A stretch of 64,000 nt of DNA. It comes from Lampris incognitus. Lineage: Eukaryota; Chordata; Actinopteri; Lampriformes; Lampridae. The stretch lies in NCBI RefSeq assembly GCF_029633865.1, contig NC_079221.1, positions 604,501-668,500 of the forward strand, given 5' to 3'. Shown here one piece after another: positions 1 through 10,221 of this stretch. The position numbers and the translations under genes were made by a program. The notes under the pieces are model-generated. The model was not told the origin of the DNA and ran no database searches. It worked only from the letters and a program-made list of their open reading frames with translations. Numbering within the stretch: the stretch's first letter is position 1; each line of letters begins with the position of its first letter.

Positions 1-1830
1 ACCATCCAGTATGTCTCCAAAGCTAGTTAGGAGATCCAACCTCCGCTACTTTTTGGTCTACAGCAAGATCAGCTTCATCAACTTTTGTGTGAAGGCGTTA
101 AGACGTCAAGGCACATGATTGTGTCGCATCCAGTGTACGGAACAACCGCACAGTCATCATCATCATCAAAGAGAAGACATGGGCTAGCATCCATAATCAC
201 AGTCCTTGAGGGGATATGGAGAGTTATTGAGGCTCTCACATCCCCAGCATGAAAGGAGAAGACAGGTTGTGGATTATGGCAAAGCGATGATAGAAACTTG
301 TTCATGAAACCAAGCGTCAAACAGGTGACACCTTCGGGATGCAAGTAGCATTATCAGCAAAAGACACTGGCGGGCCCACCCAGTCTTGCATTTTATCTGG
401 ATATTTGCCATTTGTCTTGACTAGTTCTGTTCTGACAGCTGAGAGTGAGGCACCTGTGTCAAGCGTAGCAACCATGGACACACCATTGAAGTTAACTTTC
501 ACTCTAAAAGCCCCATTCCAGTGAGACTGAAAAGCCTCAACCTCAACGTGACCAACAACATGCTGATCCTGTGAGGTAGGTGCAAGTGGGCGAGGCTCAG
601 TTAGCGTCTGGAGGGAGGATTGCCTCTGTCAAACGTCTTCCCTCCCCTGGAGTTTCCCTCCTGTCTGTTGGGCTGCCTGGTCTGATCAGACACATTAGGA
701 TTTCCAGTCCCTGTCTCAGCCGTTCCTGAATTCTGAAGCATTGGTCGAGGCTGATTGTTATTTTCATGGGGCTCCCTAGCACGAGAGCAGAACTGGGCAA
801 CAGTGTTGCATCTGGGGCAGGTGTGAGATGTGAAACCAGGCCTTGAGCATTTGAAGCAGTAGGGCTCACTGTTATGATTCGCTCTGGAGCCAACAGGGAA
901 GTGGGCCACTTGGACCAAGAAATTAGTGAAGCTCATGAGCCCGCAACAACAGATCCATGACCGATGCGATTGGCGTGCCATAGAGAGCAACTCTGTATCT
1001 CTCCCGCACATGTTTACATACCAGTTCAACATGTTCTCGCCGTGGGGGCGGGCTTTTTAGTTTTTTGTACTCACTCAGCATGTAAGCCACAAAGGTAGGT
1101 AGAAGCTCCTCAGGCGCCTGGACACGATCAAGGATGTCTCTTATGACACGTTCTTGATTGTCTGCTGGAAGGAAAACTGTCTTGAAAAGCTCACAGAATT
1201 GTGTCTATGTGACAACGTGAGAGCTGAGAACACTGAACCATTTCCCAAGTTCCTTTGCGAGAAAGTGTGGCAGCTCATGAAGCATTTGAATATCAGTCAG
1301 ATTCAAGGAAGATCTGTAAGTGTTAACAGACTGCAGCCACTCTTCTGGGTGAACTCCACCGTCACAGGCAAACACAGGTGGTTCAAGGTTTGCCTGGTGT
1401 AAAGCTGCTGTGAGAACGCTAGTTGTGTTACTTAGCTCAAGTGAATTGGACTGAAGGAGAGAGGGAGTGTGTTCAATGTCAGCTCTATTTGAATACTCTC
1501 CACTATAAGGTGTGTGTCTCTTACCAGTTACACCCGGAGAATATGGGATTGAAGCAACCACTGGGATAAGAGTTGACTGGTGAGCAGTAGAAACATTGGT
1601 GCATACCTTGCCGGCTTGTTCCCAGTGTGTCAGCATGCTCCTTTATAGGTCGAGGGACTCAAACAGACATCCTATCAGTTTCTCAACCTCAGTTTGTAGA
1701 TTCTGAACCTGCATCTCAAGGGTTGGAACAGTATGATGAGGGACAGCCTGACCTGGGTAATGCTGTTCACCAGCCTCTGGGTCCAATAAGTCAGGTAACT
1801 CTGTCTGCCGCTTGTGCCATTCTCATTTAC
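1..1830 (-). mobile_element. LTR retroelement internal region: degraded gag and protease
   Basis: Minus-strand coding remnants, partial at the window start. 1735-1830 and 1205-1700 read as an N-terminal gag region with a coiled-coil-like stretch (MQVQNLQTEVEKLIG) and a capsid-like part with HPEEWLQSVNTY and FLAKELGKWF. 601-1032 has a nucleocapsid-like knuckle (CFKCSRPGFTSHTC) in a basic, Gln/Arg-rich tail. 317-502 has a retropepsin motif, LDTGAS. An in-frame stop near 1205-1207 and frame changes between the blocks make it non-functional. A Ty3/gypsy or retrovirus-like affiliation is inferred from domain order; the reverse transcriptase would lie left of position 1. Confidence 0.75.
317..502 (-). 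pseudogene. retroelement aspartic protease fragment
   Basis: 61-codon open stretch whose VATLDTGASLSAV segment is the active-site signature of retroviral-type aspartic proteases. The stretch is short compared with a complete protease (about 100 residues), and it is out of frame with the knuckle-bearing block upstream on the same strand. Confidence 0.65.
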
Positions 1831-2288
1831 AGGAAACAAACAATATTATCAGATAACCACCACCGTAATCACAATCGGAATGAAATGTTCACAATACAGG
1901 ATCAACACTGCAAATGACCAAAATCTCGCTGGATATAGTCACATTATTCCAGGTATTTATATTTCAAGGTTGTTGTTTTTTTAATTTAATTATTACTTCT
2001 TTAAATTTTAATACTCTTTTATATAACCGAAATGAAAGCCTTATAGCACAAAAACCAGTGGTGTATGCAAATGGCAGTCTTAGATGCAATGCAGAGTTTC
2101 AAAGCAGTCTCACCCTTTTCTCCCTCTCTCATTTTTTTCTTTTCGTTTTAAATGTTGTATTTTTTTCCTTTTAAATGTATTGTTCCAAAATGCAGTGCCG
2201 TTCAGTCAATCCAGAAAACCCTCTAGTCCAAAGTCCAGACGCAGAATAATGCAGATGCAAGCTCCATGCTAGTGTAAACTACTAGTAA

Positions 2289-2319
2289 GACCCGTTAGCC
2301 CCTAGCTAGCTAACGGGTC
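2289..2319. repeat. perfect 11-bp inverted repeat (hairpin)
   Basis: GACCCGTTAGC at 2289-2299 pairs with GCTAACGGGTC at 2309-2319 across a 9-nt loop. No T-run follows on either strand, so it is not a bacterial-style terminator. Its role is unknown. Confidence 0.8.
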
Positions 2320-2400
2320 GGACCCTTTAGCTGAGCGGTTAGTGACGTGGCCTTGTGGTGCAGTACACGCCGTATCGAATCCCGCACCGGGCACGAAGAT
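2318..2400 (+). repeat. tRNA-like SINE head or similar, with pol III box-like motifs
   Basis: TTTAGCTGAGCGGTTAGTG resembles a tRNA D-arm and A box. About 50 bp later TATCGAATCCCGCACCGG resembles a T-arm and B box. No complete cloverleaf could be drawn. It lies inside the untranslated leader of the LTR element on the opposite strand, next to a perfect 11-bp hairpin. Confidence 0.45.
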
Positions 2401-2763
2401 AACCGGTTACACTGGTCTGTCGGCTAACGTTACCGTTCCGCTCAGAGGATGACTCAGCAGCACAGCCACAGGTCATGACCCCGCTCCCGGGACGTGAAAG
2501 GGGAGGCTCCGTGGCTCGCTCTCTACTCCTCCTCTCCTGCGCGCGGTTCAGCGTGCGGCTGCTCTGGGAAGTGCCTTGCGTCGATAACGTTGTTACAATC
2601 CGCACGTGGGAGCCTTTAGCGTGAGCATCTACATTAGCTTCAGACAGCACATTAGCTCGGTACCGTACGCAGATCCACCACCGTCAATGTTCCACTCAGC
2701 GGGCAGGTCGATCCAACTCCAGGTCCGGAGCTTTGTAGTTGAGGGGGAAAGTCCAAAGAATGA

Positions 2764-2776
2764 TGTTCGGGCGCCA
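2764..2776 (-). other. primer-binding site, tRNA-Lys type
   Basis: On the minus strand TGGCGCCCGAACA lies two bases beyond the LTR end. It matches 13 bases of the complement of the 3' end of tRNA-Lys(UUU), the primer used by many retroviruses and LTR retrotransposons. It fixes the element's direction and the LTR boundary. Confidence 0.8.
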
Positions 2777-2778
2777 CT

Positions 2779-3461
2779 TGTAACGAGCTGTGGTTACGTG
2801 TTAGCTGTGTTAGCTTAGTACTAGCTAGGCTGCACCAGAATAGCTTAGCATAGAGTCATTCAATAGTAGTGCAGTCATTTAGCCCACGCTTTTATCCAAA
2901 GCGACTTACAATAAGTGCATCATGTAACGTAGGAGATCAGGAGAACTACTAGTCATCAGAGGTCATAAGTGCGTCTTCTCTATAAATAAGCATCTAAGAG
3001 CAAAACCAGTGCTAAAGTAAAAGTGCAAGAAAGAGATTTTATTTTAAAATAATGAGTGAATACAATAAGTGGTAAGAGCAAGTAACAGGGTAGGAGTTCT
3101 TGAAGAGGTGAGTTTTCAACCTGCGCTGAAAGATGGGCAGCGACTCGGCTGTCCTGACATCAGTGGGGAGTTCATTCCACCACTGTGGGGCAGGACAGAG
3201 CAGAGCCGGGACCGGGTCGATCGGCAGCAGGGGCCTCTGAGCGACAGGGCAACCAGGCGTCCCGAGGCAGCAGAGCAAAGTGGTTGGGTGGGGGTGTAGG
3301 GCTTACCATGGCCTGGAGATAGGAAGGAGCTGTTCCTTTCACTGCCCTGTAGGCTAGCATCAGAGTCTTAAACTGGATGGGAGCAGCTCCTGGGAGCCAG
3401 TGTGGGGACATGAGAAGGGGAGTTGTGTGGGAGAACAGTAGGTATATTTCTCACTGTTACA
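2779..3461 (-). mobile_element. 5' LTR of the retroelement, core replaced by a LINE fragment
   Basis: The outer ends read TGTAACAGTGAGAAATATA (3461 downward) and CAGCTCGTTACA (ending 2779) on the minus strand. These match the ends of the solo LTR at 5274-5655. Only about 27 bp and 90 bp of LTR remain at the two ends; about 265 bp of the LTR core is missing and LINE sequence occupies its place. Confidence 0.75.
2870..3434 (-). mobile_element. L2/CR1-like LINE 3' fragment
   Basis: Minus-strand reading gives the end of a LINE open frame: MLAYRAVKGTAPSYLQAM, then WWNELPTDVRTAESLPIFQR and RLKTHLF. It is followed by the widespread fish LINE/SINE tail around 2885-2915 (reverse of ccaaagcgacttacaataag). 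A frame change splits the coding part. It is nested inside the LTR. Confidence 0.7.
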
Positions 3462-3589
3462 CAGGCCAGCTCGAAAATAAAACATTTCAAGCATTCTTTA
3501 CAAACCTTGGCTGCACGGAGCTTGACGTTTTCCTCTCACTGAGATGGACACATATTTTCACATGTATAATTTCACATGCTTTAATCTCT

Positions 3590-5220
3590 TTCGGCTGCTC
3601 CCGTTAGGGGGCGCCACAGCGGATCATCCGTTTCCATTTCTTCCTGTCCTCTGTCACACCAGCCACCTGCATGTCCTCCCTCACCACATCCATAAACCTC
3701 CTCTTTGGCCTTCCTCTTCTCCTCTTCCCTGGCAGCTCCATATTCAGCATCCTTCTCCCAATATACCCAGCATCTCTCCTCCACACATGTCCAAACCATC
3801 TCAGTCTGGTCTCTTTTGCTTTGTCTCCAAACCGTCCAACCTGAGTTCGTTCCTAATCCTGTCCTTCTTCGACACTGCTAATGAAAATCTTAGCATCGTC
3901 AAGTCTGCCACCTCCAGCTCCACCTCCTGTCTTTTCATCAGTGCCACTGTCTCCAAACCATATAACATAGCTGGTCTCACAACCATCTTGTAAACCTTCC
4001 CTTTAACGCTTGCTGGTACCCTTCTGTCACAAATCACTACTGACACTTTTCTCCACCCACTCCACCCTGCCTGCACTCTCTTCTTTTCCTTTCTTCCACA
4101 CTCCCCGTTACTTTGAACAGTTGACCCCAAGTATTTAAACTCATCCACCTTAGTCACCACTACTCCTTGCATCCTAAACATTCCATCTTCCCTCTTGTTC
4201 ATGCATATGTATTCGGCCTTGCTCCTACTGACACTCATTCCCGTTACCACCCTGCACTCTCCAATCTCTTTCAGATTTCACCTCCTGCATAAACTATAGT
4301 CCACCTGTGTGCACTTTCCTCCACTCTTGTACGTCACCCTGTGTTCCTCCCTCTTCTTGAAACATGTATTCACCATAGCCACTTCAATCCTTTTCGCAAA
4401 CTTCACCACCATCTGTTCAACATTCCTCTCCTTGACTCCATACCTACCCATCACCTTCTCATCCCCCCTGTTCCCTTCTCCAACATGCCCATTGAAGTCC
4501 GCTCCAATCACCACTCTCTCCTCCTTGGGTATCCTCTCCACCACATCATCCAACTAACTCCAGAATTCTTCATTCTCGTCCATCTCACACCCAACTTGCG
4601 GGGTATATGCGCTGATAACATTCAGCAATACACCTTCGATTTCCAGCTTCATACTCATCACTCTGTCTGACACTGTCTTCACCTCCAGCACACTCTTGAC
4701 ATACTCTTCCTTCAGGATTACCCCTACCCCATTACTCCTCCCATTCACACCATGGTAGAAGAGTTTAAACCTCCGATACTCCTGGCCTTACTCCCCTTCC
4801 ACCTGGTCTCTTGCACACACAGTATGCCTACCTTTCTTCTTTCCATCATGTCAGCCAGCTCTCTCCCTCTACCAGTCATAGTGCCAACATTCAAAGTTCC
4901 AACTCTCACCTCCACACTCCTACCCTTCCTCCTCTCCTGCTGCCTCTGGACATGTCTTCCCCCTCTCCTTCTCCTTCGCCCAACAGTAGCATAGTTTCTA
5001 CCGGCACCCTGCTGGCCAACAGTACCGGTGGCGGTCGTTAGTAACCTGGGCCTCAACCGATCTGGTATGGGAATCTGATGTATGCTCTGCATATTTGATT
5101 TGGCAAAGGATTTAGGCCGGATGCCCTTCCTGAGGCAACTCTCCCCATTTATCCGGGCTTGGGACCGGCACTAAGAATGCACTGGCTTGTGCATCCGCCA
5201 GTGGCTGGGTTCACTCTTAC
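3590..5220 (-). mobile_element. RTE-type LINE with most of the reverse transcriptase deleted
   Basis: Read on the minus strand, 5092-4745 holds an endonuclease start (GTLNVGTMTGRGRELADM, CVQETRWKG). 4748-4554 has VLLNVISAYTPQVG and 4553-4278 has VVIGADFNGHVGEG. Near 4265 the sequence jumps directly to the C-terminal thumb-side region at 4250-3801 (VDEFKYLGSTVQ, VRPAMLYGLE). It then runs to the tail at 3799-3581 (KRRRGRPKRRFMDVVREDM). The catalytic YADD region is absent. RTE/Expander-like affiliation is by motif recall. Confidence 0.75.
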
Positions 5221-5273
5221 AACTTGAACTTATGAATTTGTGATGAAAGCGATTAAAGGTTTGCACTGGACAG

Positions 5274-5655
5274 TGTAACAGTCAGAAATATAACTACTGG
5301 GTTTTGGGACAGTATTTTGGTTGTAGTACCACACTTAGTCACTGGGTGGCGCTTCATGTATATCTACTATGACGCATCTCTGGAGCTAGCGTCACTCCCA
5401 GTCTACCAGTCTATTGTACAAAAGTAACGCGTCTCTCCTTAGTAACAGCTCAGTTGGTGTACAGCTGTGTGTCACTCTACATGTATGTTGAAAGCTCATG
5501 GTGCCGTCGTAACCAGGCATTGTAGGGTGGCAAGTATTGATAATTAAAGTGACACAAGTGCGAAATCCTACTATCGATTCGTCTGAATGACTCTATGCTA
5601 AGCTATCCTGGTGTACTAAGCTAACACAGCTAACACGTAACCACAGCTCGTTACA
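5274..5655 (+). mobile_element. solo LTR with 4-bp target duplication
   Basis: Begins TGTAACAGTCAGAAATATA and ends CAGCTCGTTACA, with matching TGTAAC/GTTACA termini. It is flanked on both sides by ACAG (5270-5273 and 5656-5659). No internal region follows, so it is probably the product of recombination between two LTRs. It is the same family as the LTR at 2779-3461, in the opposite orientation. Confidence 0.8.
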
Positions 5656-5794
5656 ACAGGGTGAACAAGCTTTCCAGTGATGAGCTGAAAGAACTTCAGC
5701 ACTTTCTAAAAATCTGGAGTATCAAAAACAAGCACGAAACAAGCCAGACCTAAGGCGCACCTGATGCGAAGAATAGGTGTACTGTCTCTTTAAT

Positions 5795-5935
5795 GATAAT
5801 AACCATCCATCCATCCATCATCCAAACCGCGTATCCTGCTCTCAGGGTCGCGGGGATGCTGGCGCCTATCCCAGCAGTCATTGGGTGGCAGGCGGGGAGA
5901 CACCCTGGACAGGCTGCCAGGCCATCACAGGGCCA
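5795..5935 (-). repeat. SINE-A 3' tail fragment
   Basis: Starts with a ccat tetranucleotide run and the stretch containing gtcgcggggatgctgg and cccagcagtcattgggtgg. The same tail is seen in the copy at 32331-32728. The tRNA-like head is missing. Confidence 0.7.
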
Positions 5936-5978
5936 AGAAGAAGAAGAAGAAGAAGAAGAAGAAGAAGAAGAAGAAGAA
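5935..5978 (+). repeat. (AAG)n microsatellite
   Basis: About 14 uninterrupted AAG units directly after the SINE tail fragment. Confidence 0.95.
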
Positions 5979-7409
5979 TTTTTATTTCTAGAGTACTTTT
6001 CCATATTACAAAGTGCTTCACAAAGGCAGCAAAATAAAATAAAAACAACTTGGTGTATAAAAAAACAACACGAGACAGTTAAAAGAAAATCAAAATTCAA
6101 GTAAAATTCATCATCATCAGCGGTCACTCGGGGTCGAGTATGACTGTCCTGCTTCTGGGTTCTGTGTGTGTCCTTGCGGAAGGACGCCTGTGGGTGACAG
6201 CTTTTTACGTGGAGTGGCTGATGCACCTGCAGCCACCACACGGTCCTTGGCAGGGGGTGGCCAGAGTCCAATGGCATGGAGAACCAAGATGATTGGGGAC
6301 TCTCTGTTGCAGCCTTCATCCACCTTCACTGGCATTGTCTTCCACCAGTTCCGCCGTTGAGGTCTTTGTTGTCCCTTGCAACATCATTACAAACTATCAT
6401 CAATATCAGTACAATACAATCTCCTCAATGGAGGGTGTACCATTTATCTGCAGCGTACATGGGCATTTAGAGAAGGCATCATACTACTTTAATGAGAGCG
6501 TCGGCATCAACTGTAGCTATAACTGAGGTGGAGGTAACAGATGTTGCATACCAAATGGAAGAAGAAACAAAAGCTGGCTATGGACCTGGACTGCTGAAAG
6601 GGAAATCCTGAAAACTGTTTTTAGCAGCAAATGGAAGCAAAAGGCAAAGCCAGAACCTGCTGAAAAGCATGGCTGACAGTATACCCAGTTCCCCTGTGAG
6701 CATTAGAGAGGAATTGTGCAGCTTTTCCTGTTCATTTGCTGTGTGGGGGAGCACTGTTGCAATCAGATGATCTTTGACTGAAGGGGATGCTAAGTACCAA
6801 GACCTTGATTGAAGTCCAATGTCATCGATTGGTCTCCAAGTTTTCAGATCACAGAAGCTCATTCAAATGATAAGTGCCAGAGCATATGATCAACTACCTC
6901 AAGAAATAGCGTGTCCCCAGAAACACAAGTATTTCTAACTGATGATTTAATCAAACCCTGTCACCCTGATGCATTTCCTAAGGAAGGACAAGCCCTCTGT
7001 ATGAAGCCCCCTGATCATATAGTATGTCTGAAGGATGTCCGTAACTCCTGTTTTAAAGCCACCTGTCAATTTACCTCCTTGCAGTGTTGGTTGGAAAAAA
7101 AACTGAGGGGCTATATCTCAGACTCCCCTTTGAGCTCGACATCAGGCCTTTCTTGTACAAATATCCTGCAAAGGCTGTCATGTTTGCAGATTAGTCCAAG
7201 CTTGGCTGTCAAAGATGAACCGACTGCAAGGTCCATGATATTCTTAGTCAGGCTTTTCACTCTCTACACAAATGTGCACATTGAACTGACCATTGTACAG
7301 TTAAATGTCGCTCTCATCATGGCTGTATTCTGTAATCTATCCCAAAACAGCCAATTATCTTTTTGGGATCCTCATACATCCAAATGTACACCTTATATCA
7401 TATATATAA
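5979..7409. other. no recognised gene; unclassified sequence
   Basis: Scanned on both strands. 6104-6365 has a repeat-like look (catcatcatc start, high GC), but I do not recognise the family. An open frame of 174 codons at 6911-7435 runs into the following SINE, has no recognisable motif and is probably chance. Confidence 0.5.
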
Positions 7410-7790
7410 GGGCAGTACGGTGGCCCAGTGGTTAGCGCTGTCACCTCACAGCAAGAAGGTCTTGGGTTCAAACCCCAGGGTTGTCCAACCTTGGGGGTCA
7501 TCCCAGGTCCTTTCTGTGTGGAGCTTGCATGTTCTCCCCATGTCTGCGGTGGGTTTCCTCCGGGTGCTACGGTTTCCCCCACCATCAAAAGAAACATGCA
7601 TGTCAGGGTTAATACTCCTGTCTGTGCCCCTGAGCAAGGCAATGGAAAAAGAACTGGAGTTGTTCCCCCAGCGCAGTATGAAGGCGGCAGCCCACTGCTC
7701 CTAGCTACACAGATCCCAGCTCGTGTGGGTTAATTTTGCAGTTACAGAATTTCCCCAAGGGGATTAAAAAAGGAAACTTAAATATTAAAT
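7410..7790 (+). repeat. SINE-A, tRNA-derived
   Basis: The head ggcagtacggtggcccagtg with gttagcgctg and a B box (gggttcaaacccc) at about 7466-7480 marks a tRNA-derived SINE. The body contains gtgtggagcttgcatgttct. The 3' end is aatttccccaaggggatta followed by an A-rich tail. Confidence 0.8.
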
Positions 7791-8007
7791 ATTAAAATAT
7801 GTGTACATGCACGTGGCCTTACCCTAAACAGGGTTTGCCTTCCCCCTCCTCACACACATACGTTCTAGGCTATCCTGTGAATGAGTAGATACTTGTGTTA
7901 ATGCACAAAATGTGGTATAAAAATAAAGTTTGATGAGTAGCATTCATCTATGATTATTTATGAAAATAATGAAGAATAGCTCATGGCACATTTGACAATT
8001 TCGTGTT

Positions 8008-8102
8008 CCCACGTGTAAAGCAAATGTGAAGCAAATGTGTAAAGTTCCCACGTGTAAAGCAAATGTGTTGAGTTTTTGCTTTCCCACATGTAAAGCAAAA
8101 AC
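8008..8102 (+). repeat. short tandem repeat with CACGTG cores
   Basis: Three to four imperfect copies of cccacgtgtaaagcaaatgtg. Two copies keep the palindrome CACGTG (E-box); one has CACATG. Confidence 0.75.
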
Positions 8103-8202
8103 TCAAACCATCTGAAGCCATTATCATGGCTTGAATGCATCACCTTCATTCTTCTGTGAGGATTTATTACAGTTACTGCTCAGTGTAATGGTCATTTATA
8201 GA

Positions 8203-8638
8203 ACCCCCCACCCCCCTTTTTCTCCCCAATTGTATCCGGCCAATTACCCCGTTCTCCGAGCTGTCCCGGTTGCTACTCCACCCCCTCTGCTGATCCGGGG
8301 AGGGCTGCAGACTACCACATGTCTCCTCCCATACATGTGGAGTCGCCAGCCTCTTCTTTTCACCTGACAGTGAGGAGTTTCACCTGGGGGGCGTAGCGTG
8401 TGGGAGGATCACGCTATTCCCCCCAGTTCCCCCTCCCCCTGAACAGGTGCCCCGACCGACCAGAGGAGGCGCTAGTGCAGCGACCAGGACACATACCCAC
8501 ATCTGGCTTCCCACCCGCAGACACGGCCAACTGTGTCTGTAGGGACGCCCGACCAAGTCGGAGGTAACACGGGGATTCGAACTGGCGATCCCCGTGTTGG
8601 TAGGCAATGGAATAGACCACTACGCTACCTGGATGCCC
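8203..8638 (-). repeat. SINE-B, tRNA-derived
   Basis: On the minus strand the head reads gggcatccaggtagcgtag then tggtctattcc, with B box cagttcgaatcccc. The body has gggaagccagatgtgggtat and ends ttggggagaaaaagg. One of seven copies of this family in the window. Confidence 0.85.
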
Positions 8639-10221
8639 TTATGTAACCTTTTCTTGTTAGTCCAGAGGCTTTCAGTGAGGACAAAGATTTCAAGTTAAAA
8701 GCACTAAGTTTTTTTATTCATTAGGAAATCATGTTATGAAAATAATGACAACTGACCATATATTGGACAGACGTATCTGTCCTTGTGTTAACAAACTGTC
8801 CTGGAGGACGGGACATCTCAACGCACCCCAGAGCAGAGCTGTCCTCTATTCCCACCGTGATGGCTCGCATGTGCTTCGACTCGTACCGGCGGAAGCCGCA
8901 GTCTCCTTTTCCGGTGTTTGTACAAAATGTCCTTGTTATGCTTTCTGCGGACCCCCCCCCCCCAAACACGTGCCCACCATCTATTAATAACTGACACAGA
9001 CGCCTGTACATACACTTACAGCAGGCTCGCCGCCCATTTTGCAAAGGGGCGTGACGCGTTAAAGCCAAAACGACAACTTGTGATGGTGGTCTCCACATGT
9101 CCCACGTGACACGAGGGTGGGGGCGTTAAAGTGTTATGCAAAGCACACGAGACACCTGCCACTGCAGTACACGCAGAAGAAGACACCTCTGAACACTCCT
9201 CCAACTCAGAACTGACATTCTAAGTCAAGTCTTTAGTGGCAGCCATTTTTTCTCGTCTGTAGCTGTAAAAGACAACATTCTTAAGGACATTCTCCCTCAG
9301 GAATAAACAGCTGGAAATAGGATTATGTACGTTTGTAATGGCTGATGCTTCGGTCAAGTATGCTCATCTTCTCCAAAAAGACCTTTGGATGCAATCACAG
9401 AGGGAAGGCCGTATTAACCGACTCCTCCCACCCTGCATGGTCCTTCCCATCAAACGGCTGAGGGACTCAGAAGGTCAGGCTGGACAGGCATCTGCACAAC
9501 ACTTAAGGCTTAATTCAAAACATTTGGCAAATTCGGTGACGCTAAACAATGACTAAAGTCCTTGTAATCTCATGATCAGCTGAGCTCTGCAGCCGCCCAG
9601 AGCTACGCGGTCCACATCAGCCACACTGCATTTAGTTTAGACAACAGACTGTCAATATATTACATAGTCCACACACCCAGAAGAACAAGTGCCGGTGTGA
9701 CTACAACGTCGTAAAAAAAGATTCTTGGAAGTGATGCTGAAAGGTACTACCACTGTAATGGGCTGCTGAAACCAGCATCTCCACGCCGACGTCATCACAG
9801 AACCGACACGGCCCCCTCACGGTGCGGGAACACAGTCAGAACTGAGTCGAAACACAATAATGACAGCAGCATTTATTTCTGCTAGCAGCCTTGTACTATG
9901 ACCAGAGAACCACATGAGGGTGCTTGTGGGGGACACGCCATCCAAATTACGAGGCTGCTGAAGCCAGGGTTCTGGTACAATGTGCAAAGTCTCCCCTGGC
10001 ATGAGCACAGGGCAAACTGACACAGCCGAAATTCACAGATTCTGACCTCTACCAAAGAAAGAAATGGTTACCGCACCGCTGACCTACAACCGTCTTCTTC
10101 ACTGACAGGCAGGCTGGTACAAACACTCTTACAGGAGGCCACACGTTCTGAATCAATCTAGCGGGCACCACAGCTCCTTTCTCAATGACTCATATTTGCT
10201 GAGGCAAGAAATGTCAACTCG
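8639..10221. other. non-coding; possible dip2a 3' flank or 3' UTR
   Basis: No convincing open frame on either strand. Short C-runs occur near 8951. On the minus strand AATAAA occurs at 9877-9872, a possible polyadenylation signal about 1.7 kb past the dip2a stop. No transcript evidence is available. Confidence 0.4.
9872..9877 (-). promoter_or_regulatory. candidate AATAAA polyadenylation signal for dip2a
   Basis: This AATAAA on the gene's strand lies downstream of the stop codon and the 28-bp array; I noticed none closer to the stop. If used, the 28-bp array is part of the mature mRNA. The assignment is inference. Confidence 0.3.

Noticed and set aside
2318..2400. Functional tRNA gene
   Set aside because: Box-like motifs are present, but acceptor and anticodon stems cannot be paired into a cloverleaf and no pol III T-run terminator follows.
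3544..5041. Plus-strand Ser/Pro/Leu-rich open frames
   Set aside because: They are antisense shadows of the minus-strand RTE-type LINE, where endonuclease motifs are recognisable.
6911..7435. 174-codon plus-strand open frame as a gene
   Set aside because: No motif recognised, it runs into SINE sequence, and no splice or promoter context was seen. Frames of this length occur by chance in 64 kb read in six frames.
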